A DNA stretch of 5,122 nucleotides from Candidatus Falkowiibacteriota bacterium (GTDB lineage: Archaea; Iainarchaeota; Iainarchaeia; Iainarchaeales; GCA-2688035). Below the pieces are notes generated by a model. The model worked only from the letters and a program-made list of their open reading frames with translations, was not told the origin of the DNA and did no database searches. The stretch spans positions 1 through 5,122 of the forward strand of contig JAFCBY010000084.1 of the NCBI GenBank assembly GCA_017610485.1, read 5' to 3'. The translations under genes and the position numbers were made by a program. Below, in pieces: positions 1 to 5,110 of the stretch; position 1 is the stretch's first letter; each line of letters starts with the position of its first letter.

Positions 1-290
1 ACATGGGTACTCTGACTGGGGCACCAAAGGTAAAGGCAATGGAATTGCTTAGAAAATACGAGAAGACAAAACGCGGCTTCTATGGCGGAAGCATTGGCTA
101 TTTGACAACAGCAGGAGACTTCGATAGCGCAATAGTAATCAGAAGCATGCGAATCAAGGGAAACAAGATTTTTATCAGAACAGGCGGCGGCATTGTCTTT
201 GATTCTGTGCCAGAAAAGGAATTTGAGGAAACTGAAAACAAGGCAAAAAGCTGCCTTAGGGCAATCCAAGCAGCGGAGGGCCTAAAATGA
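1..290 (+). CDS. Chorismate-binding synthase component I (TrpE/PabB type), 3' part only
   Basis: This is the C-terminal 95 or so residues of a chorismate-utilising enzyme; the rest lies upstream of the window, and the reading frame is open at the left edge. The visible part matches the catalytic core of anthranilate synthase component I and aminodeoxychorismate synthase component I. Counting from the ATG at base 3, it has GTLTGAPK (2-9), YGGSIGY (27-33), a glycine-rich turn GGGIVFDS (61-68), and the Glu-x-x-Glu pair E73/E76 leading into ETENKA, which in this family ligates Mg2+. The family converts chorismate plus ammonia to anthranilate (tryptophan) or 4-amino-4-deoxychorismate (folate). The stop codon overlaps the start of the following amidotransferase by ATGA, so the two are probably one translationally coupled heteromeric enzyme. 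Having an amidotransferase partner argues against isochorismate or salicylate synthase. The visible part does not separate TrpE from PabB. Bases 1-2 belong to the preceding codon, so the ATG at base 3 is internal, not the true start. Confidence 0.93.
   Translation, partial: MGTLTGAPKVKAMELLRKYEKTKRGFYGGSIGYLTTAGDFDSAIVIRSMRIKGNKIFIRTGGGIVFDSVPEKEFEETENKAKSCLRAIQAAEGLK
275..280 (+). promoter_or_regulatory. Shine-Dalgarno site for the amidotransferase gene
   Basis: GGAGGG lies 6 nt before the ATG at 287, inside the last codons of the component I gene. This is a strong match to the anti-Shine-Dalgarno sequence at a normal distance. It fixes the amidotransferase start and contrasts with the promoter-proximal genes in this window, which lack a well-placed site. 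Confidence 0.75.
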
Positions 291-868
291 ACATTCTTTT
301 CATTGACAACTTTGATTCATTTACCTACAACCTGGTTGACGAGTTTGAGAAACGAGGCTGCAAATGCCTTGTCTACAGAAACAATGTCCCCATGGCAAAA
401 GTGAATGAGGTTGTAAAGAAATTCAGGTCTGCCCTGATTGTGATAAGCCCTGGGCCAGGCAGCCCAAAAGAAGCAGGCATCTGCATTGACCTGGTAAAGA
501 GATACAAAGGAAAGCTTCCAATCTTCGGCGTTTGCCTTGGCCACCAGTGCATTATTGAGGCTTTTGGCGGACTGGTTGGCAGGGCAAACAATATCGTTCA
601 CGGAAAGCCAAGCAGTATAAAGCACGATGGCAAAGGCGTTTTCAGTGGAATGGAGAACCCCTTTCAGGCTGGCCGTTACCACAGCCTTGCAGGCAAAAAA
701 ATTCCAGACTGCTTGGAAGTAACTGCAAGCAGCGAGGACGAGCCAGTAATGGCTGTAAGGCACAAGCGCTATTTCATTGAAGGTGTGCAATTTCATCCTG
801 AAAGCATCCTGACAGCCTGTGGGGGACAAATAATTGAAAATTTGCTTGAAATGTACCACAAAAAATAA
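287..868 (+). CDS. Class I glutamine amidotransferase, anthranilate/aminodeoxychorismate synthase component II
   Basis: This complete 193-residue protein hydrolyses glutamine and channels ammonia to the chorismate-binding subunit encoded just upstream. The start MNILFIDNFDSFTYN is typical of TrpG/PabA. The oxyanion-hole segment SPGPGSP is at 54-60, and the nucleophile elbow GVCLGHQ (81-87) carries the catalytic Cys83. The HGKPS segment (105-109) and RYHSL (130-134) are family hallmarks. The remaining triad residues are His170 and Glu172 in GVQFHPES. Length is normal for a stand-alone component II (about 190 aa), so all catalytic residues are present. The start is supported by the ATGA overlap and a GGAGG site at a good distance. 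It acts in the cytoplasm as a complex with component I. In several organisms a single subunit of this type serves both tryptophan and folate synthesis, so I give no specific symbol; trpG or pabA would both fit. It converges on the flavoprotein gene, with 9 nt between stop codons. Confidence 0.95.
   Translation: MNILFIDNFDSFTYNLVDEFEKRGCKCLVYRNNVPMAKVNEVVKKFRSALIVISPGPGSPKEAGICIDLVKRYKGKLPIFGVCLGHQCIIEAFGGLVGRANNIVHGKPSSIKHDGKGVFSGMENPFQAGRYHSLAGKKIPDCLEVTASSEDEPVMAVRHKRYFIEGVQFHPESILTACGGQIIENLLEMYHKK
860..865 (-). terminator. Possible T-run terminator of the flavoprotein gene
   Basis: On the - strand six consecutive T residues lie 12 nt past the flavoprotein stop codon, inside the last codons of the amidotransferase gene on the other strand. 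Archaeal RNA polymerase can stop at such T runs without a hairpin. No hairpin was found here, and the assignment rests only on position and composition. Confidence 0.35.
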
Positions 869-877
869 TTCAATTCT

Positions 878-2191
878 TTACTCAACAAAATTGGTTCCAA
901 GGCAGCCTGTTTTCAAAGAGCTTTTTGCAGCCTGCTGCAGCAGTTTCATATAGGGGTTTTCATAGTCTCTTCCTGAAATCTCCTGCAGTTTTTGCTGGCT
1001 TTTCACAGGCCCAAGGCATTGCCAGAACATTTCTCTCTGCCGTTTTGTTATCCTTGGCACAACACGCTTTCTTCCGGATTTCTTCTTAGAGTATCCGAAT
1101 CCACTGTTTTTGATTTCGTTGGCAACAACTTTCCCAAATATCGTGCATTCCAAGACAGATGTGCCTCCAATTCGTGAAGCGCCATGCAGCCCGGTGCTGC
1201 ATTCGCCCAACGCAAAAACGTTCTCAAAACAGGTTCTGCCCTTTTTGTCAACTTTTAGGCCACCCAAAGAGTAGTGGAAAGCTGGGCGAATCTCAAATTT
1301 TCTGATTTCAATAAGCTCTTTTCCCCTAAACACCTGTCCAAACTCGTTTTCTTCCACAAATTCGGCAAACTCTCTCTCATTCAATTCAATGACAGCAAAA
1401 AGCTTGCTCTTCCTGCTTTGCAGGTAAAACTCCCTCGTCATAGAATCAAATAGGGTGTGGTGCCTGTTCTCACTCAAAGCATTTTTTACTTCCTTTGAAA
1501 GAAATTCTTTGCCTTGCTCGTCAACAAAATGCATGTGCTGCAGAATCTCCCCAGAAACAAGAGTTCTTGGCAACTTTTTGTCAACAACCAGGAAAGGGTG
1601 AAACATGTTAAACTCAAGGTTTTCCAATACAAAGCCTGCCTCGAGGCAAAGCCCCATCAAGTTGTAATCAGTTGCAGGGCCAGTACTGTAGCTATACAAG
1701 TTGCCTAAGCCACCAAACGCAAGCACAAAGACATCCCCAAAGGTTTTTCTACTGCCTGAGACAAGACCAATAACCTTGTCATCGCCAACCAAAAAGCCAT
1801 CTACTGTTTGCTTCGTGACATTGCCGCCATTTTGAGCAAACCTTTTCCAAAGCGCCTTGCAGGATTCCTGGCCGGGCCTTTTTCCCTTTGGAACAAAGCC
1901 AATATTGCTTAATCTGCATTCTATGCCCTGTTCAGCAAAAAAACTGTAACCATAGGAAATATTCCCTATGAATTCATCTACGATTTCTCCACTGTTTCTT
2001 CTTCTGCCAACTTTCAACAGCATCCTCTTCAACTGCTTTGGCTCTGCCCTGAGAATGTTGCTGGGTGAAACAGCAGAACTGCCACTTCCAACCGAAACAA
2101 TTTTCACCTTCTCAAAGCCGACATCAAGAAGATTCAAACCTGTAGAAAGCCCTGCAAAGCCAGCTCCAACTACAACTATTTCGGGTTGCAT
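878..2191 (-). CDS. Divergent FAD-dependent oxidoreductase, L-aspartate oxidase/fumarate reductase flavoprotein superfamily
   Basis: This is a 437-residue flavoprotein. It opens with a Rossmann dinucleotide motif, VVVGAGFAGLS (6-16), that starts right after the initiator Met. NLEFNMFHP (191-199) closely follows the NLEFNQFHP of E. coli NadB and keeps its active-site His (here His198). Arg253 fits NadB Arg290, and His306 in RPAFHYSLGG fits His351. The segment FALGECSTGLHGASRIGGTSVLE (326-348) is the classic FAD-binding and catalytic block, with Arg340 fitting Arg386. The family oxidises L-aspartate to iminoaspartate (NAD synthesis) or interconverts fumarate and succinate. Several features are odd. 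It is about 100 residues shorter than NadB (about 540), the region containing NadB Glu121 and the Thr-Glu pair 259-260 is not recognisable, and the usual C-terminal R-x-E-S-R-G ending is missing. No covalent-FAD histidine is seen near residue 40. I chose the ATG at 2191, because the longer frame from a TTG at 2248 adds 19 residues ahead of the normal flavin-binding start. No quinolinate synthase gene is adjacent. The fold is secure but the substrate is not. Confidence 0.85.
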   Translation of the reverse strand: MQPEIVVVGAGFAGLSTGLNLLDVGFEKVKIVSVGSGSSAVSPSNILRAEPKQLKRMLLKVGRRRNSGEIVDEFIGNISYGYSFFAEQGIECRLSNIGFVPKGKRPGQESCKALWKRFAQNGGNVTKQTVDGFLVGDDKVIGLVSGSRKTFGDVFVLAFGGLGNLYSYSTGPATDYNLMGLCLEAGFVLENLEFNMFHPFLVVDKKLPRTLVSGEILQHMHFVDEQGKEFLSKEVKNALSENRHHTLFDSMTREFYLQSRKSKLFAVIELNEREFAEFVEENEFGQVFRGKELIEIRKFEIRPAFHYSLGGLKVDKKGRTCFENVFALGECSTGLHGASRIGGTSVLECTIFGKVVANEIKNSGFGYSKKKSGRKRVVPRITKRQREMFWQCLGPVKSQQKLQEISGRDYENPYMKLLQQAAKSSLKTGCLGTNFVE

Positions 2192-2210
2192 AAGAATTCT
2201 TATCCTGCCT

Positions 2211-2220
2211 AAGCTTAAAT
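2211..2220 (-). promoter_or_regulatory. TATA-like box for the flavoprotein gene
   Basis: On the - strand ATTTAAGCTT is centred about 25 nt before the ATG at 2191. In archaea this spacing would put transcription initiation at or next to the start codon, giving a leaderless mRNA. An AGGA at about 13 nt before the ATG is too far away for a convincing ribosome binding site. Confidence 0.4.
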
Positions 2221-2251
2221 GCCTAATTGTTGCTCTCTGAAAACCCAAAGC

Positions 2252-2261
2252 ATTTTAAATA
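2252..2261. promoter_or_regulatory. Near-symmetric A/T box that could act as a TATA element on either strand
   Basis: The + strand reads ATTTTAAATA and the - strand TATTTAAAAT. On the + strand it would start a transcript near 2284, just before the complementary segments described for the intergenic region. On the - strand it would start one near 2230, giving the flavoprotein mRNA a leader of about 40 nt. Which direction is used, if any, cannot be told from sequence. Confidence 0.35.
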
Positions 2262-2309
2262 CTACTTGGCATTGCCTTGTACTCTTCAAAGTAGCCTCGC
2301 TAGAATACA

Positions 2310-2529
2310 GGGCAGTGCTGTCAAGTGGTTTGGCGAAGCCCTTTGCGCCCGCTTTAAAAAAAAAGCCTGAGCAAGGCAGTTTCCCCGACAGTCAACAGCA
2401 TTTTCCCAAAAAACCCTCCTTTGAATGGAATTGGAACAGGGCTCTTGGGTCAACGCGACCAGGCAGGAGCCCTGCCCCTTGACAGGCTAGCCCAAAAATG
2501 GGAAAGCTTGTAAAATAAATGCTGTTCCA
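2310..2529. ncRNA. Candidate structured non-coding RNA or regulatory RNA region, unidentified
   Basis: The gap 2192-2583 has no convincing gene; its open frames give low-complexity, unfamiliar peptides. It holds many complementary segments. CTGTCAAG (2318-2325) pairs with CTTGACAG (2478-2485), extended outward by GGGC (2310-2313) with GCCC (2490-2493). CAGGGCTC (2437-2444) pairs with GAGCCCTG (2467-2474), capped by GGTC/GACC (2448-2451/2457-2460). AACAGCATTT (2394-2403) pairs with AAATGCTGTT (2517-2526), which would cross the first helix as a pseudoknot. Small hairpins GGCG/CGCC (2332-2335/2346-2349) and GCTTT/AAAGC (2351-2355/2362-2366) also fit. The strand is open. A + transcript could start from the A/T box at 2252-2261 and end at T6 at 2591-2596. 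A - transcript could start after a TATATTAA-like box near 2536-2543 and end at T9 at 2356-2364. By eye it lacks the conserved RNase P blocks, the SRP helix 8 GGAA loop, tRNA arms, and clear C/D or H/ACA guide signatures. Some 8-bp matches are expected by chance, so this is tentative. Confidence 0.4.
2356..2377 (-). terminator. Hairpin plus nine-T run, terminator-like
   Basis: On the - strand GCCT-TGCTC-AGGC (2377-2365) is followed at once by nine T residues (2364-2356), the longest homopolymer in the window. It looks like an intrinsic terminator, or an archaeal T-run stop, for a - strand transcript arriving from the acetyltransferase side. It could end either read-through from that gene or a small RNA made from this gap. 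The stem is only 4 bp. Confidence 0.45.
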
Positions 2530-2551
2530 GTGATTAATATAGCTTAGGTTG

Positions 2552-2577
2552 AAAAAGAATCAACCAATTGGTTGATT
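2552..2577 (-). terminator. Perfect 20-nt palindrome plus T run after the acetyltransferase gene
   Basis: AATCAACCAATTGGTTGATT (2558-2577) is a perfect inverted repeat starting 6 nt past the acetyltransferase stop codon. On the - strand it is followed by CTTTTTC, so it has the shape of a hairpin terminator for that gene. A further GGTTGA at 2547-2552 can pair with TCAACC at 2560-2565, giving an alternative hairpin. The palindrome could instead be the operator of a dimeric DNA-binding protein, but its position favours a role in termination or mRNA 3'-end stability. Confidence 0.6.
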
Positions 2578-2583
2578 GAAAAA

Positions 2584-3066
2584 TTAGAGTTTTTTCTTCA
2601 TTTCCTTTTTGTATTCTTCGAAGCCGAGGGACTGGTATGTTTTGAGGGCGTCTGGGTTGTTTGAGAGCGCTTTGAGGAAGGCGTGCCCGAGCTTTCTTTT
2701 TCCGAACTCTTTTTCTGCTTCTGCGACGAGTGCCTTGGCAACCCCTGTTTTTCTGAATTCTGGGGCAACAAACAAATCGGTTATATAGCCAATTCTTTTG
2801 ATTTTGAATGCGTTTAGCCTTTCCTTTGTCTCGCAGGAAACCAGGCCAACAATTTTTCCGCCTGCGTCCGCCACCAGGATGAAGTCGCCGCCCCTGTCGT
2901 CAATGCCCCTGAGGGCCTGCTCCCTAAAGCAGTCTGTTCCCTCACCGCTCAATTCGTTGAACTCCGGGTTCAACTTTGCCATGGCGGCGTGCAATTCTAG
3001 AAACAGGCCGGTTAACTCACCAACGTCCTCCGGCTCCGCCCTTCTAATCAAAAATTCCTTTTCCAT
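2584..3066 (-). CDS. GNAT-family N-acetyltransferase
   Basis: This complete 160-residue protein has the typical single-domain length of the GNAT fold, which transfers an acetyl group from acetyl-CoA to an amine. The N-terminal strand and helix are FLIRRAEPEDVGELTGLFLEL (5-25). Strands beta2-beta3 cover FILVADAGGKIVGLVSC (62-78). The acetyl-CoA pyrophosphate-binding motif lies in YITDLFVAPEFRKTGVAKAL (94-113), with R105-x-x-G108-x-A110 fitting the (Q/R)-x-x-G-x-(G/A) signature. The motif B segment NPDALKTYQSLGF (137-149) has the usual Asn, Tyr and terminal GF. The substrate cannot be read from sequence; a small amine, an antibiotic-like molecule or a protein N-terminus are all possible. It has its own upstream TATA-like box and a downstream palindrome terminator, so it is probably monocistronic. 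The charged Lys-rich tail EYKKEMKKKL is unremarkable for a cytoplasmic enzyme. Confidence 0.9.
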   Translation of the reverse strand: MEKEFLIRRAEPEDVGELTGLFLELHAAMAKLNPEFNELSGEGTDCFREQALRGIDDRGGDFILVADAGGKIVGLVSCETKERLNAFKIKRIGYITDLFVAPEFRKTGVAKALVAEAEKEFGKRKLGHAFLKALSNNPDALKTYQSLGFEEYKKEMKKKL

Positions 3067-3089
3067 TAGCCAAATTTGTGCCTCAACAT

Positions 3090-3100
3090 TTTAATAAAAT
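3090..3100 (-). promoter_or_regulatory. TATA-like box for the acetyltransferase gene
   Basis: On the - strand ATTTTATTAAA is centred about 29 nt before the ATG at 3066. That distance suits an archaeal TATA box driving a leaderless or near-leaderless transcript. The only GAGG nearby lies 14 nt before the ATG, which is too far for normal Shine-Dalgarno use, and so supports leaderless initiation. Confidence 0.5.
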
Positions 3101-3109
3101 CGCTGTTTT

Positions 3110-3130
3110 GGGCAGCTCAAGGGAGCGCCC
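3110..3130. other. GC-rich hairpin between helicase and acetyltransferase genes
   Basis: GGGC-A-GCT (3110-3117) pairs with AGCGCCC (3124-3130), a 7-bp stem with one bulged A and a 6-nt loop. It lies just upstream of the acetyltransferase promoter-like box and downstream of the T runs that follow the helicase gene. It may help end helicase transcription, or it may be incidental. Confidence 0.35.
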
Positions 3131-3141
3131 CTTTTCCCTCT

Positions 3142-3160
3142 AAAAACGCCCAAACAAAAA
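3142..3160 (-). terminator. Two T5 runs downstream of the helicase gene
   Basis: On the - strand two runs of five T residues (3160-3156 and 3146-3142) lie 15-34 nt past the helicase stop codon. Clustered T runs of this kind are the usual archaeal termination signal. A GC hairpin follows at 3130-3110. Confidence 0.5.
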
Positions 3161-3175
3161 CATGTTATGTAGAAG

Positions 3176-5110
3176 TTACCTCGCCTTTTTCCAAAACTCG
3201 CTTATTTCTTTTCTGAGCTCGCTGTTGCTTCCAACAACCTTGATGTATGGCTTGAGGTACTGGGGGATTGTCTCATAGTAGAAGTCTCCCAGAAAGAAGT
3301 CCCTTTTGTACCTTTTGTCGGCCAGGACCATTGTTTTCGGGCTTGAGAGGTCTCTTGTGATCCGGCCCATTAGCTGGACGGCTATGTCAACTGCCTTCCT
3401 GTTGATCAGTTTTCCGGCGTGCTCTTTTCCGTATTTTTTTTCCAAGTAGCTCTTTCTTTGCTTGAAGTAGAAGTCTGAGTAGTCCGGCAGGGGAAGACCG
3501 ACAACAATGCAGTTTCTTACCTTGCTTGCCTTGTTTGTGCTCCTTGCGTGTTTTGTCCTTATGTTTATTGCGTAGGGCCTTTCTCCGTCAAGGTTTTCGT
3601 TGTCCTGCCCGCTCTCCATTTCCGGGATTGCCTCAATCATTTGGTCTGTTTCAAACTGGTTGCAGCAGCTTACCAGAAGCGAGAGGTCCTGTTCCAGCAA
3701 GAGCTCAACCTTTGCCGCGTACTTTGGGGCGTTGGCCATCCTTTTGCTGAATGTTGAGTCCAGCTCGGTGTCAATTATTAGCAGGAGGTTTTCGTGGGGC
3801 ATGTGGCTGAGCTTGAAGACCTTTGTCTGTTGTTTGTCCAGGCCGAATTCCTCCATGAACAGGTTTTCGTCCCCGATTGTTGCCGAGAACAGTATTGTGC
3901 TGTGGAACTCGGTTATTGTTTCAACCGCCGTGAGCCCGCTTGCAAGCCTTTCCGACTTTATTTCAAATGGCTTGATGAAGATTTCTTCTTGTGATTCGGT
4001 GATGAAGGTTAGGTGCTTTTCCGAGCCCCTTACCTGGCTGAGCTTTTTTAGGAACAGGTGTGGGCTGAACCTCGCTTTCTCTGAAACGTTGCTTGAGTCA
4101 ATTGCGTCCGTTATTCTTTCAACGTTTTCCACAATGCCGCCGAACTCCATTGTGCCCTCAAGGCCTGCCTCCTGCGAGCTTCTCTTGAACCCGCTGATGT
4201 AGTGCCACATTAGTTTCTCCGGCAAAAGCGGCTTTTTTGGGGGAATGTTTTGCAGAATTTCAATTGTGTGGACTGAAAACTCTCTTAGGAACTCGAAGTC
4301 TGCCTTGTTCAGGGTCTTTCTCTCCTCGTCCAAACCCTTTTCGTCCTTCAGGATTCTCTTGGACTGGTTAACCAAGTCTTTTACCCCTTGGTATGTCAGC
4401 TTGGTGTGGAGCTGGTTGTAGAGCCTGTCAACCAGGAGGTCTGCCTCGTCAATTAACAGCACAAAGTCCTTTGGGTCAATCAGCATTTTGAGCAGGGCAA
4501 AAATTTCGGTAAAGCACCAGTAGTAGTCCAGGACCACGACGTCGGCCTTTTTGATGACCTGTCTCATTGTTTCATAAAAGCACACCCCGTTTTCTTCGCA
4601 AATTCCCTCAAAGGCCTTGAAGAAGTTGGGCTCCTTGCCCATATTTCCGCCGGCAAAAATCTTTTCCGGGGTTTTGAAAACAAGGGATTCCGCCTCGGAG
4701 ATTGCCTTCCTGGCCTTTTGGGAGAGCTCCTTCCCATAATAGGTTGACCTGAAAAATTCGCATTCCTTGAACTTCCTGACCCTCCAGCAGGCCTCGTAGC
4801 TGAACCTGCTTTTTGGAAACATGGCGCACATTGTGGCCTTTGAGCGCAAGTCCGCCACCATCAGCCTCTTGCCTTTCACCTTGTTTATCCTCAGGGCCTC
4901 TGCAATTCCGGCGTTCCTAGCCGTGTGGGTCGGCGAAAGCAACAAAACCTTCTTCCCCTGCTCGAACACAGGCGCAAGCGTCGAAATTGTCTTCCCAAAG
5001 CCGCAGTAGGCCTCAACCAACCCAATTCCCCCTTTTTCAACAACATTCGAAACAAACTCCATTACAGGCAGCTGCTGGGGCTTGAACTCGGAATAGGGAA
5101 AGAACGACAT
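3176..5110 (-). CDS. XPD/Rad3-DinG-like superfamily 2 helicase, probably iron-sulfur containing
   Basis: This 644-residue protein is a probable 5'-3' DNA helicase of the XPD/DinG group, which unwinds DNA in repair or replication-related processes. An N-terminal FFPYSEFKPQQ (3-13) resembles the start of archaeal XPD proteins. Walker A is EAYCGFGKT (33-41, with Lys40 and Thr41), and motif Ia is LLLSPTHTARN (56-66). Cys95, Cys108, Cys117 and Cys177 fall between motifs Ia and II, as the [4Fe-4S] cysteines of XPD do; GVCFYETMRQVIKKADVVVL around Cys177 resembles the last XPD cysteine region. Motif II is LLIDEADLL (218-226), motif III FSATIGDE (407-414) and motif VI QLMGRITR (579-586). The insert between motifs II and III should hold the Arch-like domain. 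Odd points are DEAD instead of the DEAH usual in XPD, Tyr-Cys before the Walker glycine instead of Pro-Thr/Ser, and a degenerate motif V (about 520-540). The ATG at 5110 is followed by a family-like N-terminus, but the frame stays open for the 12 nt to the window edge, so a slightly longer protein cannot be excluded. Confidence 0.88.
   Translation of the reverse strand: MSFFPYSEFKPQQLPVMEFVSNVVEKGGIGLVEAYCGFGKTISTLAPVFEQGKKVLLLSPTHTARNAGIAEALRINKVKGKRLMVADLRSKATMCAMFPKSRFSYEACWRVRKFKECEFFRSTYYGKELSQKARKAISEAESLVFKTPEKIFAGGNMGKEPNFFKAFEGICEENGVCFYETMRQVIKKADVVVLDYYWCFTEIFALLKMLIDPKDFVLLIDEADLLVDRLYNQLHTKLTYQGVKDLVNQSKRILKDEKGLDEERKTLNKADFEFLREFSVHTIEILQNIPPKKPLLPEKLMWHYISGFKRSSQEAGLEGTMEFGGIVENVERITDAIDSSNVSEKARFSPHLFLKKLSQVRGSEKHLTFITESQEEIFIKPFEIKSERLASGLTAVETITEFHSTILFSATIGDENLFMEEFGLDKQQTKVFKLSHMPHENLLLIIDTELDSTFSKRMANAPKYAAKVELLLEQDLSLLVSCCNQFETDQMIEAIPEMESGQDNENLDGERPYAINIRTKHARSTNKASKVRNCIVVGLPLPDYSDFYFKQRKSYLEKKYGKEHAGKLINRKAVDIAVQLMGRITRDLSSPKTMVLADKRYKRDFFLGDFYYETIPQYLKPYIKVVGSNSELRKEISEFWKKAR

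Noticed and set aside
317..859. A 180-codon open frame on the - strand opposite the amidotransferase gene
   Set aside because: It lies wholly within a well-supported gene, has no recognisable domain and no start signal; it is a shadow of the codon structure on the other strand.
2192..2248. A longer flavoprotein starting at a TTG at 2248
   Set aside because: It adds 19 residues ahead of the flavin-binding strand, which normally sits at the very N-terminus, and covers the proximal TATA-like box; the ATG at 2191 is preferred.
2437..2474. A tRNA-like arm in GGGTCAACGCGACC
   Set aside because: The stem and loop sizes and the missing T-loop consensus do not fit a tRNA, and no acceptor or anticodon arm surrounds it.
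2219..2482. An 87-codon + strand open frame in the intergenic gap
   Set aside because: The peptide is not like any family I recognise and has a composition typical of translated non-coding DNA; the complementary segments explain the region better.
2300..2500. RNase P RNA or SRP RNA
   Set aside because: I looked on both strands for the RNase P GAGGAAAGUC-type block and matching 3' block and for the SRP helix 8 GGAA loop and did not find them; only a 9-nt GAGCAAGGC match remained. A covariance-model search is needed to exclude divergent forms.
3066..3089. A 7-codon upstream ORF (ATG at 3089, - strand) whose TAA overlaps the acetyltransferase ATG
   Set aside because: If the TATA-like box at 3090-3100 is used, transcription starts downstream of it, so it would not be in the mRNA; a short frame like this arises easily by chance.
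3600..4202. A 200-codon open frame on the + strand inside the helicase gene
   Set aside because: Ser- and Leu-rich peptide without family resemblance, fully antisense to a clear helicase coding region.
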